This document shows positions 1-5,268 of a stretch of 10,809 bases of DNA, in pieces. The notes under the pieces were generated by a model that saw only the letters and a program-made list of their open reading frames with translations, searched no databases and had not been told where the DNA came from. The DNA is from Actinomycetota bacterium (GTDB taxonomy: Bacteria; Actinomycetota; Actinomycetes; Streptosporangiales; Streptosporangiaceae): positions 25,770-36,578 of the forward strand of contig PMST01000372.1 in NCBI GenBank assembly GCA_003168295.1, in the 5' to 3' direction. How positions within the stretch are numbered: position 1 is the stretch's first letter; every line of letters begins with the position of its first letter. The position numbers were made by a program, and so were the translations under genes.

Positions 1-875
1 GTCACGATCATCTGGGGCCAGGACGACCACAGGTGCGGGTTGGCGCCCCCCGGGACGGTGACGGAGATGACCCGCCCGGCGGCGTCAGGGAAGAAGCGCA
101 TGATGTCCTGGCGCCAGTTATCCGGCAGCGCCTGGATGACGACCGGGATGATGAACATGAGGCCGATCACGGTGGCGATCGCGCCCGCCGTGTGCCTGAT
201 GATTGCGCCGAGGCCGAACGCGATCAGCGCGACCAGCGTGACGAACAGTGCGGTGCCGACGACGGCTCGGAGCACGGTGGACGCGGTGATCACGTCGATG
301 CCCTGCAACGTCACTTTAGGCGGGCTGCCCGGGCCGCCCGGGCCGGTGAAGATGGCGTTCGCCGGGATCTTGACGTTCCCGAAGAGCGAGGCACCCTCCC
401 TCGTGCTGGCCACCATCGCCTGGCCGACGAAGAACGCGACGAACGACGTGATCAGCGAGAAGACGAGCGTCACGCAGGTGAACACGATCGCCTTCGCGGC
501 GTAGACCACGCCGCGCCGCGGCATCGCGGTCAGCGAGGTGCGGATCATCCCGGTGGAGTACTCCGAGGTGATCGTCAGCGCGCCAAGCACGCCGATGATC
601 AGCTGGCCGATCTCGAAGAACGGGATCAGCGACACCTGAGTGCCGTCGAACCCGGCCTTGTTGCCCGGGTTGTGCGTGAGGGAGCCCGATTCTCCCCCCA
701 TGACCAGCGCGCCGACGCCGATGGACACGATCAGCAGCGCGCCCAGGGCCCAGTAGGTGGAGCGGACCGAGCGGAGCTTGGTGAACTCCGAGGCGAGCGC
801 GCCCCGCAGCCCGGCCCGCCCGGTAGCCGGCGGCAGCGCCGGCAGCCGCCTGTCCGAGGTCGTTATCGTCGCCAT
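1..875 (-). CDS. ABC-2 type transporter permease, partial (3' end beyond left edge)
   Basis: Membrane subunit of an ABC exporter whose ATPase is the gene just upstream. An open frame runs on the minus strand from an ATG at 875-873 to the window edge (291 codons, no stop). A short cytoplasmic N-terminus contains an EFTKLRSVRSTYWAL segment (from about residue 30), typical of ABC-2 permeases. Hydrophobic segments follow at about residues 42-60, 83-101 (with the family-typical ITSEYSTGMIRTSL just after), 125-150, 205-225 and 230-247. The ATG lies 3 nt after the ATPase stop, and a GGAAGCGGGG run in the end of that gene can serve as ribosome binding site. Family members are usually slightly over 300 aa, so probably only the last membrane segment is missing. 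Substrate unknown; the class handles lipids, peptides, antibiotics and drugs. Confidence 0.88.
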   Translation of the reverse strand, partial: MATITTSDRRLPALPPATGRAGLRGALASEFTKLRSVRSTYWALGALLIVSIGVGALVMGGESGSLTHNPGNKAGFDGTQVSLIPFFEIGQLIIGVLGALTITSEYSTGMIRTSLTAMPRRGVVYAAKAIVFTCVTLVFSLITSFVAFFVGQAMVASTREGASLFGNVKIPANAIFTGPGGPGSPPKVTLQGIDVITASTVLRAVVGTALFVTLVALIAFGLGAIIRHTAGAIATVIGLMFIIPVVIQALPDNWRQDIMRFFPDAAGRVISVTVPGGANPHLWSSWPQMIV

Positions 876-878
876 CGT

Positions 879-1826
879 CTAGACCCCGCTTCCGATCGTC
901 GTGCTCGGTTGCTGACCGCCGGGCGCGTCGGCGCGGTATTCCACGCTGCTCGCGGTCAGCTCCATGAACGCTTCTTCGAGGGAGGCCCGCACCGTGGTGA
1001 GCTCGTGCAGCCGGATGCCCTCGCTGAAGGCCAGGTCGCCGAGCTGCTCAGTCGTCATGCCGCGCACCTCGATCGACCCGTCCTCGCCGGCGGCGGCGGT
1101 CGCGCCCTGGGCGTTGATCGCCCGCATGAGCTGGTCCACCGACGGCGTGCGCACTCGTACCCAGGCACCGGAGGACCCGGCGATGAATTCGCTCATCGTG
1201 CAGTCGGCGATCAGCTTGCCCCGGCCGATCACGATCAGGTGGTCGGCGGTGTGCTCCATCTCCGACATCAGGTGGCTGGAGACGAAGACTGTGCGTCCCT
1301 CGGCGGCCAGGGCCCTCATCAGGTTCCGGATCCACAAGATGCCCTCGGGGTCAAGGCCGTTGACCGGCTCGTCGAACATCAGCACCTTCGGGTCGCCGAG
1401 CAGCGTCGCGGCGATGCCGAGACGCTGGCTCATGCCGAGGGAGAATCCCTTCGATCGCTTACCCGCCACCTCCGTCAGGCCGACAAGCTCAAGCACCTCG
1501 CCGACCCGCCGCCTGGGCAGGCTGTTGGTCTGGGCCAGGCAGAGCAGGTGGTTGCGGGCCGACCGGCCGCCGTGCACCGCCTTGGCGTCCAGCAGCGCGC
1601 CCACCTCGCGCATCGGGTACGCCAGGTCGGGATACGACTTGCCGTCCACGGCAACTGTGCCCGCGTCGGGGTAGTCAAGCCCCAAGATGCAGCGCATCGT
1701 GGTGGTCTTGCCCGCACCGTTCGGTCCCAGGAAGCCGGTGACCTTGCCCGGCTCAATGCCGAACGTCAGGTCGTCGACGGCGGTCTTCGCGCCGTACCGT
1801 TTCGTGAGCCCCCGTACCTCGATCAT
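879..1826 (-). CDS. ABC exporter ATP-binding protein (DrrA/CcmA-like)
   Basis: Cytoplasmic ATPase subunit that powers the permease encoded just downstream. The 315-aa product has Walker A GPNGAGKTT at residues 34-42, a signature variant SLGMSQR at 129-135 in place of LSGGQ, Walker B KVLMFDEP with catalytic Glu at about 147-154, the D-loop region GLDPEG and the switch His at 185. The Q-loop position has GALLDA, with an acidic residue instead of Gln, as is common in lantibiotic/bacitracin-type exporters. The last ~100 residues form the C-terminal extension typical of DrrA-like proteins. The ATG at 1826-1824 is preceded by GGAGAGGA about 10 nt upstream on the minus strand. The region upstream holds a broken PadR-type regulator, the usual local controller of this operon type. 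Substrate cannot be read from sequence. Confidence 0.93.
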   Translation of the reverse strand: MIEVRGLTKRYGAKTAVDDLTFGIEPGKVTGFLGPNGAGKTTTMRCILGLDYPDAGTVAVDGKSYPDLAYPMREVGALLDAKAVHGGRSARNHLLCLAQTNSLPRRRVGEVLELVGLTEVAGKRSKGFSLGMSQRLGIAATLLGDPKVLMFDEPVNGLDPEGILWIRNLMRALAAEGRTVFVSSHLMSEMEHTADHLIVIGRGKLIADCTMSEFIAGSSGAWVRVRTPSVDQLMRAINAQGATAAAGEDGSIEVRGMTTEQLGDLAFSEGIRLHELTTVRASLEEAFMELTASSVEYRADAPGGQQPSTTIGSGV

Positions 1827-2100
1827 GGGAAATCGGTCCTCTCCAGTTGAGATGTTCCCAAGTCTGCCCTGCCGCCGACGGCCGCCGCGTCACCCTCGGT
1901 GATGATTTGTGGCGTACTCCTGCAGAGCTACTTCGCCGCCGGAGATACAGGTTGCGGGGCAGAACCCGCCGTAGCGGGCCTGAGAATCCGCCTGCCACTT
2001 GATCTAAGCGGGTAGGGGATACCCTCCTCCTAGGTGAAGCTGGGTGACAGCCGACTGCCGCACGGCGGACGCTCTCCGTAGCGTGATCGCCGAGGGTAAT

Positions 2101-2182
2101 CTGTTCGCGAAGCTGAAGGCTGTACTTTGGGATCCTCGCTCAGCAGCGCGAGCAGCGCGTGTCGGACGCGAATGAGCTGCAT
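2101..2182 (-). pseudogene. PadR-family transcriptional regulator remnant (N-terminus, frameshifted)
   Basis: Reading the minus strand from an ATG at 2182-2180 (an in-frame ATG also lies at 2194-2192) gives MQLIRVRHALLALLSEDPK. This closely matches the start of the winged-helix domain of PadR regulators of ABC exporter operons (typical: VRHALLALLSEGPKYGLQL). At the AAA of 2128-2126 the frame is wrong by one base; dropping one A continues as KYSLQLREQ down to 2101, again PadR-like. After that I find no PadR similarity in any minus frame through 1827, so recognition-helix and wing residues are gone and a functional product is not expected. It points towards the ATPase/permease operon, 275 bp away. 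The family match is strong to my eye over about 27 residues. A sequencing error could explain the frameshift but not the missing 3' part. Confidence 0.65.
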
Positions 2183-2203
2183 ACTGGGTATCATACTGGG
2201 TAT
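2180..2203. repeat. Perfect 12-bp tandem repeat containing ATAC-N3-GTAT dyads (candidate operator)
   Basis: CATACTGGGTAT occurs twice head to tail (2180-2191, 2192-2203), with a degenerate third start (TGTATTGG, 2204-2211). Each copy contains the dyad ATAC-TGG-GTAT. On the minus strand the repeat ends exactly at the ATG of the PadR relic and follows a TACAAT hexamer (2207-2202), so a repressor bound here would cover a promoter and start site. Autoregulatory binding at its own start is known for PadR proteins; that these are PadR sites is inference. The site is about 200 bp upstream of lsr2 on the other strand. Confidence 0.6.
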
Positions 2204-2384
2204 TGTATTGGAGCGCAACGACGGGTGGCCAGTAAGGTCCATCGTCGAGGTACCGGAGATCTCACCGCGGCATATCACTCGCGCTCGCGTAGCGCTGAAA
2301 ATGTCGAACCTCGAACAGCCGGCCACCGGTGTGGTAACTCGAATACGAGACTTGGATTGTCTACGCTTTACTTATCGACTAGGC

Positions 2385-2395
2385 GGGAGAAGGAG
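2385..2395 (+). promoter_or_regulatory. Shine-Dalgarno sequence of lsr2
   Basis: The purine run GGGAGAAGGAG ends 5 nt before the ATG at 2401. It is the strongest ribosome binding site on this side of the window and fixes the lsr2 start, consistent with a highly translated nucleoid protein. Confidence 0.8.
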
Positions 2396-2400
2396 CAGCC

Positions 2401-2739
2401 ATGGCCCAGAAGGTTCAGACCCTGTTCATCGATGACCTCGATGGCAGTGAGGCCGACGGTACCGTGCGTTTCGGGCTAGACGGCACCAACTATGAAATCG
2501 ACCTGAACACCAAGCACGCCAAAGAACTGCGCGAAGCGCTCGCACGTTACCTGAGTGCTTCCCGCCGGATCGGAAGCGGTGCCCGGCGGCCTGCCCGCAA
2601 CGGACGCAGAGCACTGGCGAGCGCGCTGAACACCACCGAGGTCCGCGAGTGGGCCAAGGCACAGGGAATCGACGTAAAAGACCGCGGCCGGGTGCCTGCC
2701 GAACTGGTCGTCAAGTTCAAGGCTGCGACCGGAAAGTAG
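2401..2739 (+). CDS. lsr2: Lsr2 family nucleoid-associated protein
   Basis: H-NS-like xenogeneic silencer that coats and bridges AT-rich DNA in Actinobacteria. The product is 112 aa, the normal family length. Residues 1-55 form the oligomerisation domain: MAQKVQTLFIDDLDG, the strand pair around TVRFGLDGTNYEIDL, then the helix KHAKELREALARYL. A basic linker (about 55-72) follows. The C-terminal DNA-binding domain (about 77-112) has REWAKAQGIDVKDRGRVPAEL, with the AT-hook-like RGR at 95-97 that inserts into the minor groove. The start is set by the purine-rich ribosome binding site just upstream. The gene stands alone on the plus strand, divergent from the left exporter operon. Many actinobacteria carry several paralogues, so this need not be the only copy. 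Family assignment is secure; its local targets are unknown. Confidence 0.96.
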   Translation: MAQKVQTLFIDDLDGSEADGTVRFGLDGTNYEIDLNTKHAKELREALARYLSASRRIGSGARRPARNGRRALASALNTTEVREWAKAQGIDVKDRGRVPAELVVKFKAATGK

Positions 2740-3194
2740 GGGCCGGGACTGTAGCGGCTCGGCAGGGCTATAAGTGTGCCCGGTTAGGCCTGAGGTGAGA
2801 GTCCCGCTTAAGGTTTGGCAAGGACTTTAAGTTGGACTATCACGGTAGTGACTGAGCATCATCAGATACGTTTGTATCCTCGTTGCTTCGTCTTGGACCA
2901 AGCGCTGCGATCATTGCCCGAATGGGCACGGGCGTTCACCGACGCGTTGACCCGGGCAGACGAGCTGATCCAGCGTGCCAGGGCCCGCACGGCCCCGCTG
3001 CCGACGCCAGCGTGCCATAGCGCGCGACTCAGGAAACCTCGCCTTGCGCCGGCCTTGCGGGACCGTCTGGCCGAGGTACCGTTAGAACAAGTGCTGTCGT
3101 GCCGGGTAGGCCCTGGCCGCAGTCTCGTTGCTCCAGACCCTGGCGACGAAAGCCCGAGCGGCGTGCTCGGGAAACGCCCAGGAGGGACAGAGCG
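2740..3194. other. 455-bp region between lsr2 and the desaturase
   Basis: The region contains the doubtful ORF above and, at its end, the structured desaturase leader. Its first part (2740-2900) is comparatively AT-rich and lacks any clear ORF or canonical promoter. A GATAC-N4-GTATC inverted repeat (2865-2878) is present but of a size expected by chance. No lsr2 terminator with a T-run is visible. Confidence 0.45.
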
Positions 3195-3198
3195 ATGA
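2815..3198 (+). CDS. Hypothetical ORF upstream of the desaturase (doubtful)
   Basis: A frame opens at a TTG (2815) or a GTG (2848) and ends in a TGA whose first two bases are the TG of the desaturase ATG (ATGA, 3195-3198), the arrangement of translationally coupled genes. The middle (about residues 31-62, around LPEWARAFTDALTRADELIQRARAR) has a plausible helical composition and G/C-rich third positions. The start and end do not, there is no ribosome binding site before either start, and I recognise no family. It may be a real small gene, a decayed fragment, or chance. If translated, it would carry ribosomes through the stem that covers the desaturase ribosome binding site. Confidence 0.22.
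   Translation: MARTLSWTITVVTEHHQIRLYPRCFVLDQALRSLPEWARAFTDALTRADELIQRARARTAPLPTPACHSARLRKPRLAPALRDRLAEVPLEQVLSCRVGPGRSLVAPDPGDESPSGVLGKRPGGTER
3139..3182 (+). promoter_or_regulatory. Predicted RNA stem-loop overlapping the desaturase ribosome binding site
   Basis: An inner perfect 7-bp hairpin CCCGAGC/GCTCGGG (3153-3159 with 3165-3171, loop GGCGT) sits inside an outer stem. The outer stem pairs CCTGGCG (3139-3145) with CGCCCAGG (3175-3182), leaving one bulged C. The inner and outer stems are separated by ACGAAAG on the left and AAA on the right. The outer stem takes up the AGG of the ribosome binding site AGGAGGG (3180-3186). The hairpin loop GGCGT is itself complementary to ACGCC (3174-3178), giving a competing pairing. 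Translational control of the desaturase is an inference; I do not recognise a known riboswitch class. Confidence 0.45.
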
Positions 3199-4277
3199 AG
3201 ACAACAGCACCCGGCTTTCTTGCCCTGCCGTCCGGCCGTACCTCAGTTGCAAACGGGCCGCCTGCTGCCGTCGATCCTTCGACGGCTAGCTTTCGCGCGC
3301 TGGCGCTGCAGGTACGAACGATGGGTCTGCTCGACCGCAGGCCCGGCTATTACCGGGTGAAGATCACCCTGACGATCTTCGCCTTCTTCGCTGGATGGGC
3401 CCTGTTCGTCGTGGTCGGCAACTCGTGGACGACCCTCGCCGTCGCACCATTGGTGGGGATGATGTTCACCCAGCTGGGCTTCATCGGCCATGATGCGGGG
3501 CACAACCAGGTTTTCGACACGCGCCGGCGCAATCACATGCTCGGGCTCGCCGTGGGGAACGCGCTCATCGGGCTGAGCTTTGGCTGGTGGGTTCCCAAGC
3601 ACAACGCTCACCATGCGCATCCCAACGAGATGGGCCGCGACCCGGATATGGGTGAAGGAGTCGCCCTGGCCTCGTCTGACGCGCCGGAAACCGGGCGTCC
3701 GCTCGTATCGTGGCTAGCACGCTGGCAGGCGCCGCTCTTCTTCCCTCTCATGCTGCTGCGAAGCGGTGGCATGCACGTACTCGGCGTCAAGCGGCTTCTG
3801 CGCCGGCGAGACCATGCCGCGGCGGTGGAAGCCTCTCTCATCCTGCTGCATGCCGTGCTGTACCTGACGGTGGTGCTGTTGGTACTCTCCCCGCTCAAGG
3901 CACTCGCCTTCGTCGCTGTGCAGCAGGCGGTCTTCTCGCTGTACCTGGGCGTCAGCTTCGCGCCCAACCACAAGGGAATGCCGATCATCGAATCCGCAAC
4001 GGCGGCCGGCTTCGCGCGCCGCCAGGTGGTCACTGCCCGAAATATCAGCGGCGGCCCGTTTACCACCTTCATGCTCGGCGGCCTTAACCGCCAGATCGAG
4101 CACCACCTATTCCCATCGATGCCCCGGCCCAATCTGCGACGGGTCCAGGGCCTCGTCAGGGACTTCTGCGTAGCGACTGATCTTGGCTACCGTGAAGAAA
4201 ACTTCGTCGAGTCATTTCGCCAGATTGTTCATCACCTTAGCGACGTCGGAGCCGCCGCCAGCCACCGTCCTGACTGA
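3195..4277 (+). CDS. Membrane fatty acid desaturase (acyl-lipid/acyl-CoA type)
   Basis: Di-iron integral-membrane enzyme that introduces a double bond into fatty acyl chains, adjusting membrane fluidity. The 360-aa product carries the three histidine boxes: HDAGH at residues 99-103, HNAHH at 136-140 and QIEHH at 300-304. The third box with Gln is typical of the front-end/linoleoyl-CoA-like branch, which includes mycobacterial DesA3-type enzymes. Hydrophobic segments lie at about 57-76, 82-98, 115-133, 180-190, 212-232 and 236-256. No cytochrome b5 domain is fused, so electrons must come from a ferredoxin or similar plus a reductase; neither is encoded nearby. The start at 3195 is supported by AGGAGGG 8 nt upstream. 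An earlier in-frame GTG (3099) would add a 32-residue Arg/Pro-rich stretch unlike the family. Regiospecificity cannot be read from sequence. Confidence 0.93.
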   Translation: MKTTAPGFLALPSGRTSVANGPPAAVDPSTASFRALALQVRTMGLLDRRPGYYRVKITLTIFAFFAGWALFVVVGNSWTTLAVAPLVGMMFTQLGFIGHDAGHNQVFDTRRRNHMLGLAVGNALIGLSFGWWVPKHNAHHAHPNEMGRDPDMGEGVALASSDAPETGRPLVSWLARWQAPLFFPLMLLRSGGMHVLGVKRLLRRRDHAAAVEASLILLHAVLYLTVVLLVLSPLKALAFVAVQQAVFSLYLGVSFAPNHKGMPIIESATAAGFARRQVVTARNISGGPFTTFMLGGLNRQIEHHLFPSMPRPNLRRVQGLVRDFCVATDLGYREENFVESFRQIVHHLSDVGAAASHRPD

Positions 4278-4321
4278 TTATCGTGATCTGACACCTGCGC
4301 CTCCTCCACTATCCGCAGATG

Positions 4322-4341
4322 CAGCACAGAAGCCCGTGCTG
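4322..4341 (+). terminator. Weak hairpin after the desaturase gene
   Basis: CAGCAC (4322-4327) and GTGCTG (4336-4341) form a 6-bp stem with an 8-nt loop, 44 nt past the desaturase stop. No T-run follows. It may be a weak terminator or an mRNA-end stabiliser; the stronger terminator lies further on at 4591-4655. Confidence 0.25.
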
Positions 4342-4356
4342 TCTAGGCCGGCGCCA

Positions 4357-4418
4357 GGTCAGCGGTCAGCTGGCCAAGCTCTGGCCGGCGCATCCCGGTC
4401 AGCCGGGTATCGGTCAGC
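4357..4418. repeat. Cluster of four GGTCAGC heptamers
   Basis: GGTCAGC occurs at 4357, 4364, 4397 and 4412, all on the plus strand, the first two directly adjacent. The stretch is non-coding. It may be a protein-binding cluster or simple drift; spacing is irregular (7, 33, 15). Confidence 0.4.
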
Positions 4419-4446
4419 ATATCCAGGGCCTGTCTTCTTGCCGTGC

Positions 4447-4466
4447 CCTGGCCTGGCCTGGCCTGG
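4447..4466. repeat. Four tandem copies of CCTGG
   Basis: Four exact 5-bp units (4447, 4452, 4457, 4462) form a short microsatellite-like array in the non-coding region upstream of the DUF6458-like gene. Such arrays can vary in copy number by slippage. No function is evident. Confidence 0.6.
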
Positions 4467-4573
4467 CCGGGACGGGGCCGAGCGGCACCGCCCGCGGATC
4501 CAGCGTCCTGCCTCCGCAAGCTCGAAAGGCCGACTGCTGGCTGCGGAATGCCCTATGCGCGGCGCGCAAAGGG

Positions 4574-4579
4574 TACAAT
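4574..4579 (+). promoter_or_regulatory. Candidate -10 element TACAAT
   Basis: TACAAT fits TANNNT and is conspicuous in GC-rich surroundings. No good -35 lies 16-18 bp upstream (CCCTAT at 4551-4556). If active, transcription would begin near 4586, just before the long hairpin, and should mostly stop at the T-run. Confidence 0.3.
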
Positions 4580-4590
4580 AAGGGTGTTGC

Positions 4591-4655
4591 TCCGGACCCC
4601 GGCAGCTGCACTCGCGCAATTTTTGAGTGCGGCGGCAGGACCGGAATTTTTTTTG
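4591..4655 (+). terminator. Strong intrinsic terminator or attenuator (long hairpin plus T8)
   Basis: The 5' arm 4591-4613 pairs with 4626-4646. There are nine consecutive pairs next to the loop (4605-4613 with 4626-4634, one G-U), two pairs after an A/G mismatch, two more after a G/A mismatch, then TCCGG (4591-4595) with CCGGA (4642-4646). Eight Ts follow at 4648-4655. The loop also contains six Ts. Only the plus orientation gives a T-run, so it ends plus-strand transcripts, either desaturase mRNA or RNA started at TACAAT. Such canonical T-rich terminators are unusual in very GC-rich actinobacteria. Confidence 0.7.
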
Positions 4656-4712
4656 CTCGTACACGGCACGGTGCCGGCACCATCCCGCTCATCCCCGAGC
4701 TCGCAACCCAGC

Positions 4713-4724
4713 CCCCGAAAGGGG
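4713..4724 (+). promoter_or_regulatory. Ribosome binding site inside a GNRA tetraloop hairpin
   Basis: CCCC-GAAA-GGGG forms a 4-bp all-GC stem capped by a stable GAAA tetraloop. Its 3' arm is the only Shine-Dalgarno-like sequence (AAGGGG, 4719-4724) for the ATG at 4734, 9 nt away. The hairpin may lower initiation; this is inference from sequence. Confidence 0.45.
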
Positions 4725-4733
4725 CGACGCGTC

Positions 4734-5171
4734 ATGCGCATTCCAGCCGGTATTACCCTCATCGTCCTCGGGGCGATCTTGACGTTCGCGCTGAAGGGCG
4801 GACACATAGGCAGCCTCGATCTGCATGCCGTCGGCGTCATCCTGATGCTCGCCGGCATCGTCGGGATGTTGCTGCCCATGCTGATACGCAACAGGTCACG
4901 CCTTTCCCGGACGACTATCCGCAGCCGCCGTGACATCACGGACGACGGGACCCGAACCGTCGTGAGCCATCCCGACGGATCGCAGACCCTCGTGGAACAC
5001 GATGACGGGGCGCAGACCTTCGTGGAACACTTCGACGCCAGTCCTTCGCCCGCCGACCCTTCGCCCGCCGACCCTTCGCTCGCTGACCCTTCGCTTGCCG
5101 ACCCTTCGCTCAATGGCGGCCGCAGGAATCACGGCCCTCGGCGGCGTTGGGCAGGATCGGCCCAAGGCTAG
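4734..5171 (+). CDS. DUF6458-like small membrane protein with C-terminal repeats
   Basis: A 145-aa protein whose N-terminus (MRIPAGITLIVLGAILTFAL, a GGHIGSLDLHAVGVILMLAG segment, then a GIVGMLLPML run) matches my memory of the actinobacterial DUF6458 family: two transmembrane helices (about 5-20 and 33-50) joined by a short loop. Function of the family is unknown. The hydrophilic tail is unusual. Residues 70-99 are three 10-residue repeats of the form (D/P)DGxxTxVxH, and residues 105-124 are four 5-residue repeats S(P/L)ADP, then a basic end. The start is chosen because MRIxxG begins the family and AAGGGG lies 9 nt upstream; the frame is open further upstream but crosses the terminator. It is a single gene, convergent with the ABC permease gene. 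Confidence 0.75.
   Translation: MRIPAGITLIVLGAILTFALKGGHIGSLDLHAVGVILMLAGIVGMLLPMLIRNRSRLSRTTIRSRRDITDDGTRTVVSHPDGSQTLVEHDDGAQTFVEHFDASPSPADPSPADPSLADPSLADPSLNGGRRNHGPRRRWAGSAQG
4941..5030 (+). repeat. Three 30-bp coding repeats (10-aa DDGxQTxVEH-type)
   Basis: Units at 4941-4970, 4971-5000 and 5001-5030 encode DDGTRTVVSH, PDGSQTLVEH and DDGAQTFVEH. The last two are also similar at DNA level (CAGACC-TCGTGGAACAC), indicating recent duplication; the first has diverged. Confidence 0.8.
5046..5105 (+). repeat. Four 15-bp coding repeats (SPADP/SLADP)
   Basis: Four consecutive 15-bp units starting with TCG encode SPADP, SPADP, SLADP, SLADP. A partial fifth unit (TCGCTC) follows. The first two units are identical in DNA. 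It is a Pro/Asp/Ser-rich flexible tail prone to copy-number change. Confidence 0.85.
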
Positions 5172-5268
5172 ACCTGGATGCCTGTCTTGGCCGTCACCCG
5201 GCAGCGCACACCGCCTGCCCTGGCACGCGGCCAGCTAGGCGGGGAGGGGAACCACCTCTCGTTCTGAG

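Larger units (their letters stand above)
1827..2400. other. 574-bp gene-free region between the exporter operon and lsr2
   Basis: Apart from the PadR relic and its tandem dyads, I see no gene. A five-base-arm hairpin (CCCGC/GCGGG, 1965-1978) and an inverted GGGTA/TACCC pair (2010-2024) are short enough to be chance. The part upstream of lsr2 (about 2200-2400) is less GC-rich than surrounding genes and must contain the lsr2 promoter. TTGGAT (2352-2357) and TTGTCT (2357-2362) are possible -35 elements, but no well-spaced TANNNT follows, so I do not assign a promoter. Confidence 0.5.
4278..4733. other. 456-bp region between desaturase and DUF6458-like gene
   Basis: Non-coding as far as I can see: short repeats (GGTCAGC cluster, CCTGG array), a TACAAT hexamer, a strong hairpin with T-run, a dyad CGGCAC-G-GTGCCG (4665-4677) overlapping the palindrome GTGCCGGCAC (4672-4681), and the hairpin over the downstream ribosome binding site. 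Open frames crossing it show no recognisable protein family. Confidence 0.5.

Noticed and set aside
33..1850. 605-codon plus-strand open frame opposite the left exporter genes
   Set aside because: It is the antisense of well-supported ATPase and permease genes; its Arg/Asp/His-rich composition is the usual artefact of GC-rich third positions, with no domain seen.
2010..2030. GGGTA-N5-TACCC followed by a C-rich run, reminiscent of a CsoR-type copper operator
   Set aside because: The half-site order is opposite to TACCC...GGGTA, the second candidate arm is imperfect, and no copper genes are nearby.
2304..2316. TCGAAC repeated twice, resembling halves of an actinobacterial LexA/SOS box
   Set aside because: The copies are in direct, not inverted, orientation and one base apart; no GTTCGA arm is present.
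2865..2878. GATAC-N4-GTATC dyad upstream of the desaturase as a TetR-type operator
   Set aside because: Five-base arms at one fixed spacing are expected about ten times by chance in a window of this size; no regulator gene is adjacent.
3099..3194. Longer desaturase start at GTG 3099
   Set aside because: It would add an Arg/Pro-rich extension unlike the family and place the good ribosome binding site inside the gene.
4443..4733. N-terminal extension of the DUF6458-like protein
   Set aside because: The extension runs through a strong terminator and repeats; the family start and a ribosome binding site support 4734.
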